Part shown: one piece after another, positions 27,156-39,564 of the stretch
How positions within the stretch are numbered: position 1 is the first letter of the stretch
Layout: the number at the start of each line of letters is the position of its first letter
Source of the DNA: Limanda limanda
Taxonomy: Eukaryota; Chordata; Actinopteri; Pleuronectiformes; Pleuronectidae
DNA length: 64,000 bases
Direction of reading: 5' to 3'
NCBI RefSeq assembly: GCF_963576545.1
Contig: NC_083642.1
Location: forward strand, 5,078,188 to 5,142,187
Program-made: the position numbers and the translations under genes
The notes under the pieces: generated by a model
What the model saw: only the letters and a program-made list of their open reading frames with translations
What the model was told of the DNA's origin: nothing
Databases searched by the model: none

Positions 27156-27434
27156 CATGTATGCATACACACTCAGTTTGGGATTAGATTAGAAGTGTCC
27201 CTCGCCACCTGAGCCTGGTTTTCACAGCCCCTCCTCCCTTTCTGTCTCTCTTTCACATGTACACAAATTAACATTCACACACACACCCACACACACACAC
27301 ACACTCCCACACATGTGCGCACACAGCCAACAGCCCTGAGAGCAGTGGGGTGTAACCAAACCCTTCATTTGTATGTACATCATGTGCACTGGAAGAGACA
27401 CTGAGACAAAGAGAACAAACATGCTCACATGCAT

Positions 27435-27435
<1 letters not shown>

Positions 27436-27498
<63 letters not shown>

Positions 27499-27515
27499 AC
27501 ACACTCGTACAAAAA
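27436..27515. repeat. (CA)n microsatellite
   Basis: About 33 pure CA units and a short imperfect end. A related CA tract lies at 27118-27150. Confidence 0.95.
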
Positions 27516-28153
27516 ATAACCGTACACACTCAGACATGCAGTGCGGAGTCCCTCTGTGGATCAGAATTCATTTCTGTCTGCCTCCCCCTCCAAATCAATA
27601 CCCCCCCATCGGTGGACAGACAGCCTTAAGTGTGCCAGGGAGGCTCCCCGGCACTCACACCCTCCCCAAACACACACACACACACACACACACAGACGCA
27701 CACACACCCATGCCTGTTGATGTGTGATGGCCTCTGCTGCTTCCTTATTAACTCCTCACATGCTGACTGAAGCATACACCTCATTACGGGCTGCATTGAC
27801 AGGCTGGGATCCCGCTGAGAGACGAGAGCCGAGTGTGCACAGACACACACACACAGACACACACAAGCAGGTACAGGGACAAGAAACAAGAGAGTCACAA
27901 TCACAAGTGGTCAAGACATGAGGATAGAAAAAGAAAAGCAGCGGAATACAGCTTGATTAAATACACACAGGAGAGAAAACATGTAAATCTAAAGCTGATT
28001 TCTGAATATGAACCAGGAAGTATCCGGATCTGGGTGGAGCAGTGGGTCAGACATAACATAAACATTCTGCTGCGGAGATCTCATGTTCTTGTTCACAGCT
28101 CATTGACACCTGTGTCTGCTCTTAAACCCAAAAAGCTCTATATAGATAGATAA

Positions 28154-28483
<330 letters not shown>

Positions 28484-29110
28484 TACTTTATTCATCCCGA
28501 AGGGAAATTTAGTCGTCATAGCAGCCGGTATATTTGAATACAATAAAATACAATACAATACAATAAAATAAAAAATATTGAGGTAGAAAGAATACAAGAT
28601 AAATAGGTAGATGAGGTGCAGTGGCAAGATGATGGTAATAGTCCTGATGATATGATGGTAATGTTGTTGTTAGACAGTGTGCAAAAGACAATATTATTGC
28701 ATAAAATTATATATAATATCAATATGGTTTATATTAACCAATATCACATAAGAGTAAGTGTTCCAGTATATGGAGCGGAGTGTTGTACAATAAATAAATA
28801 TATGATATATAGTAGAGGTATAAATATTTGATATGAATAAGTATTTGACTATACAATAGATAATACAATATACTATGAGTGTAAGAATATGTAGACAGAG
28901 TGTGCAAAAGACAATATTATTGTATAAAATGATATATAATATTAATATGGTTTATATTAACACATATCACATATGATGTGAAGTAAGTGTATATGGAGCG
29001 GAGTGTTGTACAGGGTACACAGTGCAAGGAGACAGGTGTATTTAGTGCAGTTCTGTGATGGTGGCTCTGACAGAGGTAGAGGAGTTGTACAGTCTTATCG
29101 TCCTTCCATG
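28484..29110 (-). mobile_element. LINE 3' UTR and end, minus strand
   Basis: On the minus strand the block ends AATTTCCCTTCGGGATGAAT then AAAGTAATC and (TATC)n, a 3' end found on many fish LINE copies. Inside is a 221-base tandem duplication: copies start TAGACAGTGTGCAAAAGAC at 28671 and TAGACAGAGTGTGCAAAAG at 28892, both with GTATATGGAGCGGAGTGTTG. No reverse-transcriptase frame remains. Confidence 0.6.
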
Positions 29111-30604
29111 TTGACGTCTTTGTCTTGCTTCTCTTCTTCATTACACCCTTTGGTTTTCTCGCCTGCAGTGAACACTCCTGACGATATCAATCCTGCATCT
29201 TCTACATGGATTAATTCAGACATTTCCTCACATGGATAATTGAAAGAGAATATCCGTGGAGTTCAGAGGCTTGTCTGGCAGCAGATGTTGAGATTCTGAT
29301 TGGACTGATTGAAAGACGTCTGGAGACGGAAGTGAAGGACAGGGCGTTAAGTGTTTTAGTAACTAACAAGATGTTAATTTAGTCTATAAGTATCACTCAA
29401 CAAACCACATTCCACTATATATACATAACTTTCCCTCTCAAGTGCAGGTCAAGCACACTTCAACTGCGTTCTGTCTCCACTTCAAGCATTTCACCAGAAG
29501 ATTTCAACCCACTGCTAATGAACAAATGAGTCATATGTGGTGTTGAAGTGGCTGTTCAGACGATCTATACCTTTTGAATTAGGGCCCGGTTTGTAATGAT
29601 GTCTGAGTCGAAGCAGGAGAGACAGACAGGAAGTGCTTGAGCCGACATGATGTGCATATGCAAAGTGCTAATAAACACAGACATGCATTGTTTCAGCCAA
29701 AGAAAAAAGAGGCATTTTAAAGTGGCTCCATTAAATGTTGAGGCACTGAAATAATGTTGAATCTAATTAAACCAGGATGTTTCATGGTGGAAAGTGAGCG
29801 TCACTTTTTATTATTGCCGTCTTTGCACATGAGCGCGTACATTAATAAAAACACTCAGAGGCAGATTCACAGCTCCATGTTTCCATCTCTTAAATGTCAG
29901 AGTGGGCCTTTACACCGGTTCCAGTGAGAAGGCATGGGGGGGGGGGGGCTAGCTCACCAGTGTCCATCTTCACATCTGTACCTGTGTGTAAGAGGGTGAA
30001 CATGGGAGCTGGAAAGTAGTGGAGGCCTCTGCAGGGATCAGAAGTTGACGTTGTGTTATTTATCAAAAGTCAAATACGAAGCATATGTGTATTTTTCTTC
30101 TATGCAGGATTTCTGCCAAGGTCGTTGTTGGAACAGCTTTACATTCATGTTTGGAACTAGAGGTGAAACCTGCAGGAAGAGAAAAACACAACCAGAAGTC
30201 GGTGAAAGTCAAATGTCCCACAACGCGTTTGTCTTTTAAGAGCATTGTTACTGATATACTCTATTGAACAGTGTTTGTTCATTTTAAAGCTGTTTGCACC
30301 AATGGAGCTCACATTTGCACACAATCAAAATGCACACAAACGCCCCCCCTGCCCCCCCGCCCCCTCAACCTATTCCCTTTCTCTCCTTGCCTCCCCAAAA
30401 AGAAGAGGATTGAAGCCACATACATAATTGATACACTCCTCGCTGTATTGACTGGTTGGATTTTTCATCCTCCTCACAGGTCGATTTCCCTCACTCCATT
30501 ATTTCTGTGGTTGTGTCCCTGCGCTGCCTCACGTCCCCCTGTGACTACCCCCCCCCCCACCCCCCCACCCCACCACCCGTATTCCCGTCTGCAGCATCTC
30601 AACA

Positions 30605-30644
<40 letters not shown>

Positions 30645-31730
30645 AACAGAGATTACAGACCACAAAGTGCATATTCAAACAATTTCTATCAGGGATTCTG
30701 CAGGGTCTTGGAATGTAAGAAAAACAATGGAAATTGAATAATCTGAATTTCATTTTTGGCTTGAATACGTCAACATATCTAGGTCATAACTACTTGTAGG
30801 TGGATCTTAATTATGTTAACTTGCAGTTAAACACACCCTGATCAGAAAGTCTGAGGGTACTTACTGTCTCGTGGTTATATCAAGAATCACTGACACTTAC
30901 AGTGAAGGTGTGAATACGTTTGTCCACCTTGACCTTAGGTGTAAGTAATCCTCTGACTCCTGATATTCCTTCATGTCTGTCGTACTTTACATCGGCCATA
31001 AATGTAATTTATTAGGGGTTTTAAAAAGCTCTTGAAAAGTCTGACATTTAACTTGTAGAAACCTGAGGAAACCTTGTTCAAAGTAGATATAACTGTGAAA
31101 TATGACCAAATGAATGAGGGATGAACAGGTGTTTATCAGAGATTGAATTATGAGGGTGTGTGGCCCCATTTTATATGAATTTAATAAAGCTACTCTTTGT
31201 CAAGCAGTCGTGATCCAATCTAAAGCCATTGTCTATATCGAAATAACAATTACATCATTCTGAATTTCAGTTCAGATCCTGTTTATCATCCCAGGTGAGA
31301 AACTTGCCGTGCAGTCAGGTGCACAAGATAAACGTAAAAAAAAACAGTGCAATACAAAATAATAATAGTAATAATACATGAATACACACATATACTTCAT
31401 CCCAGGGGTGTTTGTATCTTTACTTTCAGGCAGCAGCAGTTAATGTCAGAAAGAAAAACAGAGAAGCACTCGACCAACACACAAGCGCCACCTGACCAAT
31501 CACCAATCCACAGGAAGTCCTCAGGGAACTTGGCCAAAGTCTCCACCATATTATTTCCCCCCCGCAACAATGACTGTCGGTCACAAGACGTGTCAGGGAG
31601 GCGACAGAGAACTGTATTATTTCCACTTTAGACACGTTCTCATCCTTCCTGGGGTCGGCGTTAACACGTAACGGCCACTCAGCCTCAGAGTTCACCCGGC
31701 GGTCACAAGGCACACGCCTGACCTACTCCT

Positions 31731-31801
31731 CCTCCTCCTCCTCCTCCTCCTCCTCCTCCTCCTCCTCCTCCTCCTCCTCCTCCTCCTCCTCCTCCTCCTC
31801 T
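31731..31801. repeat. (CTC)n trinucleotide array
   Basis: About 23 uninterrupted CTC units. The minus strand would read as poly-Glu, but there is no gene context. Confidence 0.95.
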
Positions 31802-33002
31802 CCTTCCTGGCAGTTCATTTCATTGTCTCCTACCAGTCTGTTACTTCTGATGAGCTGCCAGGGACCAGGCCCGGACTGAGGGGGTCCGGGAGCGGGGGGG
31901 TTGAGCCAGAACACAGGAGGCTGGAGGAGGAGGAGGCTCTTGATGCTGTTTGGCTCGAGAACATTGGAAACGGCACATTAACTCGATCAAACTGTGATGG
32001 AGATTTCCACAGTTTAGAGGGAGAGTTAGTCTCGGTTGTTGTGTTTGCACTCGCCTCTGCTCCTGATGAGCTCGTAGCCGTTTCACTCTTTAAATCGGCC
32101 TCACGCAGCGTCCTGATGTTCTCAATTGACGAAAATCTGGGAGCTTAGACCAAATCCAACAGATAAATAATAAAAATAGTGAATGTTTGTGTGTGCGTGT
32201 GTCTGTGTGGTGAACCGAAAGCGAGGAATAAAAGGAGAACGGGCGGAGAGAGCCGGCCGTGACAATAAAGGTTAAAAGCTCCACATCTTCACACAGATTC
32301 ATTTTGGGAGACGGCTGTTTGTAGATGAGGCGAGCTGTATCATTTCATTTCGCCTCAGCCTCGCTGGTTTAGCCTCTTAAAATCAATGAGTAGCATCAAC
32401 TCCGAATGCCATCTCCTCTGCTTTAAAATCATTTATTCTGAAAACCATATAAAGGGTTTCTGACCTTCAGGCGGGAAAAAAAACAACACAACCAGGCGAT
32501 GCTGGTGTATCTCCCAGTTAATTTAGTTTCCATCTCCCGTTTATTCAGAGCCTTTAACCTGCATTGGTGCCATACGCAGATAAATACAGTTGAAGAAAAT
32601 CAATGTTGCGTATTACAACACAAAACTTGTTTTCTCTCAAAACGACTTAGGACGCCCTCTGACATCCAACAACAACAACAACAACACACACAAAAGCAAT
32701 TCCTGTGGATGTGGATCCGAGCAGCTGATAGGGAAACTACAGCCGGGGATAAAGGTTTCAGGTTTTATCTTCGACGTGATGAGGAGGATTTTTATCTACA
32801 CTCATTACGAGCACATGTGGCTGTAATTAATTACTTTTTTACACATTTGTGCTTACACTGTGGGTTTTAACCCCTCATCAAGCCTCCCAGCTGTTGTGGT
32901 TTCTATGCTCTGTCGACTCAACGCCTCCGAGGGATCAGCACCCCCCCCACCCGTGCACACGGTCCTGCTGGGTCCTTAATCAAGCCGGGTGTAATTGGTG
33001 TG

Positions 33003-33687
33003 GTCCGCTCTGCTTCGGCCAATCGGCTCGTTGCTCCCTCACTGCTAAACACTCATCAAAATCACGATTGTTTGCTGTCCTGGCTCCTAAACGGTGGAAT
33101 GAGCTCCCCAACAACATCCGGACATCAGAAAGTTTACACATCTTCCGTTGCAAACTAAAAACACACCTCTTCAGACTATACATTGAATAAAAATTAAAAA
33201 AAATCACTAACAATTTTTGAAACTAACAATTTAGAATCAGAATCAGAATCAGAAGTATTTTATTTCCAAGTATACGTTCACACATACAAGGAATTTGCTC
33301 TGGTTATTGGTGCAAACAATGAACATAGAAACATAAAAACGCAATTAATACAACATGCATAGGAGAGCAATAAAAAATGGGAAACCAGTATATATTTACT
33401 CACTGTTTACTTCTTATTTACTCACTTTTTACCAATATTTATACAAAGTAACATTTATTTTGAGATAAACATTTCTGAATAAAAATATATAAAAAATATA
33501 AAAAGTGAAGTAAAAAGTGAAAGTAGCACTTACTTATAGCATTTTTGTAGTTTTGCTTTATTTTTGAAGAATTTGTACTTTCTTGATTCTTGTTGTTCTT
33601 GGTTTGTACCCTCGGGGTTGAATGCACTTATTGTAAAGTCGCTTTGTATAAAGCGTCAGCTAAATGAAATGTAATGTAATGTAATGT
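33003..33687 (+). mobile_element. L2-type LINE 3' end, interrupted
   Basis: A frame ending at 33190 reads KSRLFAVLAPKRWNELPNNI, then RTSESLHIFRCKLKTHLF, the familiar C-terminus of L2/CR1-clade reverse transcriptase ORFs. The UTR continues to AACAATTT near 33230, is interrupted by another element, and resumes at about 33522. It ends GTCGCTTTGTATAAAGCGTC, AGCTAAATGAAATG and short TAATG repeats. The same tail occurs uninterrupted at 60969-61176. Confidence 0.75.
33231..33521 (-). mobile_element. LINE tail inserted into the L2 copy, minus strand
   Basis: On the + strand it begins AGAATCAGAATCAGAATCAG then AAGTATTTTATTTCCAAGTA and ACATACAAGGAATTTGCTC. Read in reverse this is a 3' end of the form CAAATTCCTTGT-ACTTGGAAATAAAATA with a (TTCTGA)n tail. 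It separates two parts of the L2 UTR that are contiguous in the copy at 60969, so it arrived later. Confidence 0.55.
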
Positions 33688-34244
33688 GTGAGTCTGGAGG
33701 CCTGATGATCCTGGGACGAGACACAACACTCCAGTAGAACCCCTCACCTCTCCTCCTCTCAGGGCCGGTCAAGCTCACGATGGTTATTGACGATCTGGTC
33801 GAACCACTGACTGACCTCACGCTGCCAAAACACCTATGGAGCAGATTTATTCACTCTTTAAAATTCCAACAAAGAGGAGGGTGAGATTGCACTTTCTTTA
33901 AGTGCAGTTGATTAGTTTTCAGTGTCAAAAAAAACACCATTTCTTTTGGGTGGATGTCAAGAAGCTGGATGAGATGGTTCCATAGCGTCTGTAGCTGCAG
34001 CTGTGAGTTGAGGGAAAGTGGATCAAGACGAGGAGGAGACCAGGAAGACAAAAAGGGAGATGATCCTTCGAAAAGGAGGGATTACAAGAAAAGATTAGCC
34101 CATAGGGATAAAAAAAAGAGGGAGGGGGTTACTGGTTTCATGGTGAAACCACTGTATTAACATTTTAAGTCTGACTTCCATTGTTTGTTTCTTCTGGAAA
34201 AGAGTCAGATGATGCAAGCGATTCAAATTTAAGAAGGTTTCATC

Positions 34245-34600
34245 ATAAGCTGCCTCATCCATCCATCTCTTCATCCATCCATCCATCCAACCTCTCATCC
34301 ATGGCTGCTTCTCCTGGGTTGGGTCAAGGTGGCAACAGGTCAAGCGCAGGAGTCCAGACGTGTGTTTCTCCAGCAACATTTCCCTCGGACCCTCCTGGGG
34401 AATCCCCGGGTTGTTCCCAGGCCAGATGAGATATATAATCTCTCCAGCATGTTCCTGGTCCCCCGGGGGGGGGGGGGGGGGGCTCCTACCAATTGGACGG
34501 GGCTGAAAAAGACCTTCAATGGAAGGAGGGACCCAGGAGGCTTCCAGTTCAGATGCATTCTTTAAAACTGCATCACCTCGCCCCTGATTAGGAAAAGCAG
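34245..34600 (+). repeat. Teleost interspersed repeat, class uncertain
   Basis: It opens with CATCCATC units, then reads TCCTGGGGAATCCCCGGGTT, GTTCCCAGGCCAGATGAGAT, AATCTCTCCAGCATGTTCCT and CCCAGGAGGCTTCCAG. This order of phrases is one I remember from a very abundant fish repeat. A run of 18 G's at 34465-34482 sits in the middle. The following 34600-34790 is GC-rich and may be a second, unrecognised repeat. It is not coding. Confidence 0.5.
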
Positions 34601-34997
34601 GGCCCACCTGGAGCCGGACCGGGGAGGGGGGGGCATCTGGTGACTGGGGGCCTGGACCAGCAGACCCAGAAGAAAGTTCATGGCGTCACCTCACTGAGGG
34701 TCCGCCAGCTGCAGGCCTCAGGTTGGGTGAGATGTTAGCCAGGTGGCAGACCAGGTCCTGGGCCGGGGCGTCTGAGGAAATGCAACCTGGAGTCTTTAAA
34801 ACCAAAGCCAGGCCAACAAGGAAAATAATCTCTGGTTCAAGTGGCTCGAAAAATCCAGAAATGTTTGGATTCTTTGCTTCAATGTAGCAAAAGTGACGTG
34901 TTTTAAAACGGCTGAAGCCTGAGGGACTCCAGGGCTGAAAGAATTCATTGGTTTTCATTCATTCAGCAGCAAGAATTTGCTCGGCTTTTGTGTCACA

Positions 34998-35094
34998 GCT
35001 ACACACACACACACACACACACACTAACACACACACACACACACACACTCCCCTCCCCTGCTTTCCCTCTCTCTCTCTCTCTCTCTCTCTCCCT
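34998..35094. repeat. Compound (CA)n and (CT)n microsatellite
   Basis: A CA run to about 35048 is followed by a CT run at about 35068-35093. Confidence 0.95.
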
Positions 35095-35230
35095 TCTCTG
35101 CTGGAATGGGTATTGTGTTCATGATCGATGTGTCCCATCCAGTGACGTGGTCGCCTGGCTAATTCTCATTAAAAATGGATAAGGTGTAGTGGAGCCGCCT
35201 GAGTGTGGGTTTGTGTGTATGTGTGTTGGT

Positions 35231-35234
<4 letters not shown>

Positions 35235-35284
<50 letters not shown>
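35235..35284. repeat. (GT)n microsatellite
   Basis: About 25 pure GT units. Confidence 0.97.
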
Positions 35285-35286
<2 letters not shown>

Positions 35287-36873
35287 ACATACATGTTTGA
35301 AATGAGGTGTAGGTGGCAGGAAGTCCCAGAGGTGCCAGCTGTTTACCGTGCGCGGCTGAAGGTTGGAGGGAGCCGTGGTGATTGTGCTGGTGGATGTGGG
35401 GGTGTTCCTGAGGTCAGAGCCAGGCCTGTTGCCTTGGCAACAACTTGCAAAATAGCTTCCTCTGCATTACTGGTGACGGTGGGATTTTTCTCTTTCTGTT
35501 GCTTCCTCTCGCTCTCGCCCAGCGTGGTGTTGGCACATCTGGCGCCGCGGAGAGACCAGGTCTCATCAGAACTCGAAGCAATGGGCCGTTTCCACTCTGC
35601 TTCTTCTTCCCTCATCCCCCTTTTTTTTCAGTTTTTGTCTTCTCCTTCTCCTCCTGCTCTTCCCCTGTGCCCCCATCCGTCACGAGAAGCAGCGATCAGG
35701 GCAGCGGGGCAGAGGAGCTGAAATGGAGCCACCATTTATTCTCAGCCGCGGAGAGACAGGAGCAGATGAAAGTCCTGCTGCTCGCTAATGTACATACACA
35801 TTGTCGGTCTCTCTCCCGGGCGCCCGAGCCTAATGCCTCCGTCCTGTGTGTGGTGCTCCTCTGCTCTCAGGATGAAAATGAAAAGTGAGGAGCAGACACT
35901 GTCTTCACAGGTGGCCAGAAACAACAGTGGAAAACGTGTGCAAAGGGAATTTTATATTGCTGCCCCTTTCTTTATCTTTAAATTGATTGATCTTTCGTTA
36001 TCGTCAGACACTGAAATGAGTCTTGCAGCACAGCAGCAGCCCCACATGCAACATTAAATCCAACAATTATAACAATGAAAATGAAGGATCAAAATTCTCG
36101 ACAGTTAACAGTCCCTTAACACACTTTGGATCTGGGATCAAGTGATGTATTTAGTTTGAGCATCGACTGGTTCACAGAAGAGTGTTTCAGTCTCACCTTA
36201 TAAATCGTAGAAACCTGTAACTATTCATTTAAAACTTTTCAAAAGAGTTTTAAGTCAGAGACGATGTTACTGGCCGACCGCAAAATGTTTTTGTGGTCGG
36301 CTGAGTCATGGAAAGTGGAAGGAAGGAAGTAACACCTCGATGATGCAATGCCTCCAGCTCCAGCGCTCTGCTTTTTATTTTTCTCAGAACACGACTTACA
36401 ACAAAAACAGTCTCAATCCAATTATTATAAAAGTTACACCGAGGGAATTCTAATGACGGTGGATTGAATTCAAAAAGACTTGTAATTATGATTGGTGACA
36501 AAAGGATGCTCTTATGGCTGCTCTTTCATTTCTTGATTTAGATTGATAAGTGTATTTGTATTGTTGCCTTAATGTATTGTCCTAATATCACTCGTGCTCA
36601 AATCCCTGGAGCCGGGTGTCAGTTACCGACACGGCACCGCTGCATTAGTGAAAGCTTGGCGGCCACAAAGGGAGCCGGAGCCCATTCAGGACGAGCCTTT
36701 GAAAGAGAGGAAGCTGTTGTTTTAACCCTCGAGTGAGAGAGTCGCTCGCCCAGGTCGCCGCAGCGTGCGACTTCACAGCCGCCTCTCTGCTTGAATAACC
36801 CCCTGCTAGGGTCATCTCAAGCTGGAATTCTATTAGCATTCGTTTACCCGGGAGCGGCTCCTCTCGCTGACAC

Positions 36874-37478
36874 GGCTCGGCCTGGCTCGGGTCGGCCTGG
36901 CTCGGGTCGGCCTGGCTCGGGTCAGTCTGGCTCGGCTCGGTCTGGCTCGGGTCGGCCTGGCTCGGGTCGGTCTGGCTCGGGTCGGCCTGGCTCGGGTCGG
37001 TCTGGCTCGGGTCGGTCTGGTTCGGGTCGGTCTGGCTCGGGTCGGTCTGGCTCGGGTCGGTCTGGCTCGGATCGGTCTGGCTCGGTCTGGCTCGGGTCGG
37101 CCTGGCTCGGATCGGCCTGGCTCGGGTCGGCCTGGCTCGGGTCGGCCTGGCTCGGGTCGGCCTGGCTCGGGTCGGCCTGGCTCGGGTCGGCCTGGCTCGG
37201 GTCGGTCTGGCTTGGGTCGGCCTGGCTCGGCTCGGCCTGGCTCGGCTCGGTCTGGCTCGGGTCGGCCTGGCTCGGGTCGGCCTGGCTCGGCTCGGTCTGG
37301 CTCGGCTCGGCCTGGCTCGGGTCGGCCTGGCTCGGATCGGCCTGGCTCGGGTCGGCCTGGCTCAGGTCGGCCTGGCTCGGGTCGGTCTGGCTCGGTTCGG
37401 CCTGGCTCGGCTCGGCCTGGCTCGGCTCGGCCTGGCTCGGCTCGGTCTGGCTCGGCTCGGCCTGGCTCGGGTCGGCTC
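36874..37478. repeat. 15-bp minisatellite, about 40 units
   Basis: Units of the form CCTGGCTCGGGTCGG vary mainly at two positions (CCT/TCT and GTCGG/CTCGG/ATCGG). Near 37076-37095 one unit is short by five bases (TCTGGCTCGG), shifting the period. Because 15 is divisible by three and the motif lacks stops, long frames exist on both strands (Gly-Ser-Arg-Pro, Trp-Leu-Gly-Ser-Ala and Pro-Glu-Pro-Gly-Arg types). These are by-products, not genes. Confidence 0.95.
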
Positions 37479-37619
37479 CGGGTGTGAAGGGAGTCGAGTC
37501 GGAGGAGGAGCAGGGAAAGTTGGAGGCAACGCCGGATCACATGTGGCGCTTCTTTGTCTTCATTGAAAACACAGGAACTGCAATCTGCACATCCGTTACG
37601 GTGCTGTGCATACTGCATA

Positions 37620-37726
<107 letters not shown>

Positions 37727-38727
37727 GCACACAGTGGGAGAAGGGGCTTGGTTGTGCAGCCCTGCTGTGTTGAGTGACTGTAGCGTGTGCTGGGCAACAG
37801 CTGCTGTGATCCCCCCCCCCTCAGATCCCCCCCCCCCTCAAGACCCTCCCTTGTCCCATCCTCATCTCCACTACTGGGCCGAGTTGGTCTGAGCATCAAT
37901 ACAATCGCACAAACAAACACACAAACACAAACACACAAACACACTTTCTCTCTCATTCTGCGCTAGTTCCATCCTCCTCTGGTTTTTAGTTTTTCCTGTT
38001 TCTACCTCACTCTTCTTCTCCTTCCGTCTCACCCCTCTCACCCTTTGTCTGTGTTGTCAGCTGACAGCAGCCCTGTGTCTGTCTGTCCATAAGGGACAAC
38101 CAGTGCCCCCCCACCTCACTTTCCCCCTGCTGACAGCTGTCTCCACACTGTAACCCTTTCACCGAGCCGGGCCTCTGTGAAAGTGATCCTATAAAGTTTC
38201 ACCAGCCTCACACATGTTTCTGGAAGGATCTGAAGGATCCGAAGGCTTTCTGGGGGTTAGGAGGGATTCAGAGACTTCTGGATGCGTGTACACTCACAGG
38301 CAGGAGTTGCCGTCTCGCCCCTGGTGGGCCTGTTTGTCATCGGCTGCGGCTTCTGCTGCTGATGTGACCCCCAGTCTGCAGCTCATTACAGCGTGCCACC
38401 TGTTTGTCCCGGAGCTGGAGGCGAGAGACCCACACACACAAATGGAGTTTGTTGAGGTGACAGCGGGGGTTAATCCAGCAGGAGAGTCCGTGGAGGAGCT
38501 GCCACACAGAGCAGCGACTAGCAACGTCCAGCCGTGTGTCAATGGCTCTCTTTGTCCCGCGGGCCCGTCTCTGTGCTGCCTCGGGGTTTGGAACCCGGGA
38601 GACAGGTGGACGGTTATTGGAGGAGCGGAGAGAAAACAAAGGAACATATATATGTATCTCTATACAGCTCCACTCTGGGTGTATTACAAGAAGGAGAGCT
38701 TGCGTAGGTTGAAAGTAGCCTAAAATG

Positions 38728-39564
38728 CAGTGGTTCTTAACCTGGGTTCGATCGAACCCCAGGGGTTCGGTGAGTCACTCTCAGGGGTTCGGTGAGTCAC
38801 TCTCAGGGGTTCGGCTGGGGTCAAGACACACACAGTATAGCCCGGTTCACACTAATAATGTCGTTTCTTCTCCGTGTTAGATTACAAATATTTAGTTGCT
38901 TAGTAAAAATGTGTTACACAAAATAAATTCAGCCCACTTGTATAATTCTAGACTAGACGTCCGCTTGGCCATCATTGGCTGCAGCTAATCACGCCACATT
39001 ATTTTAATCTTTCAATCCCTTCATACTTACTATGACGAGCAAAAAAAGAAAGTGGTTGGACGAATACGTACAATAAGGATTCACGTGTGTAGAGGAACGT
39101 GATGGGAGTAGGCGTCTTCAATGCATGATTTGCAATGCCAAGTTGACAATTTTATAAAACATTGTATCTTTGCAATCTTTGCGAGCAATCTTTTTCGAGG
39201 ATGGTAGACATGAAAATTAAGAAAAGGAACAGACTTTATTGCGAAAATGATATGAGAGTGGCACATGCCAAGGTGAAGCCGCGCATTTCTGAACTTGTAT
39301 CTGAAAGGCAACAGCAAGTCACATTGATTTGAAGTAAATATTCATTGAGTTATGCTTTTGTGTGAAATTCATGTTTTGTTGGTTTTGTTCTTTGAACACA
39401 GGGATTTTGTGTGCAACTGATGCATCGTTCATTTTGTGCACTAATAAAATATATACCTATGTTTTGAAGAAATCATATTTTATTTTTCCAATTACGAAGG
39501 GTTCGGTGAATGCACTGATGAAGCTTGCAGGGTTCAGTACCTCCAATAAGGTTAAGAACCACTG
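38728..39564 (+). mobile_element. Deleted hAT (Charlie/ZBED-type) transposon
   Basis: The ends are inverted: CAGTGGTTCTTAACCT and AGGTTAAGAACCACTG. The flanks CTAAAATG (38720-38727) and CTATAATG (39565-39572) are an 8-base target duplication with one mismatch. Inside, MTSKKRKWLDEYVQ then TAA (39032-39076) looks like the transposase N-terminus, and MKIKKRNRLYCENDMRVAHA through LVSERQQQVTLI then TGA (39210-39332) looks like its C-terminus. The catalytic middle is gone. A 22-base subterminal unit starting AGGGGTTCGGTGAGTCAC repeats from 38761, and a palindrome GGGTTCGATCGAACCC lies at 38744-38759. Confidence 0.85.
39032..39332 (+). pseudogene. hAT transposase N- and C-terminal remnants
   Basis: The first 14 codons (KKRKW-DEYVQ) are followed by a stop where related ZBED-like proteins, from memory, have Tyr. 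About 130 bases later the last 41 codons resume in a frame ending VTLI. An intervening frame still shows LQCMICNAKL, part of the BED zinc finger. The catalytic RNase H-like core and dimerisation domain are deleted, so it is non-functional. Confidence 0.65.

Noticed and set aside
31723..31914. Minus-strand frame ending in poly-Glu
   Set aside because: It comes from the CTC array only.
36874..37478. Possible CRISPR-like array
   Set aside because: The 15-base units are contiguous with no unique spacers, and this is vertebrate DNA.
38214..38723. 169-codon + strand frame before the hAT element
   Set aside because: Only its last 25 or so codons resemble a protein (a LINE fragment); the rest has no recognisable features.
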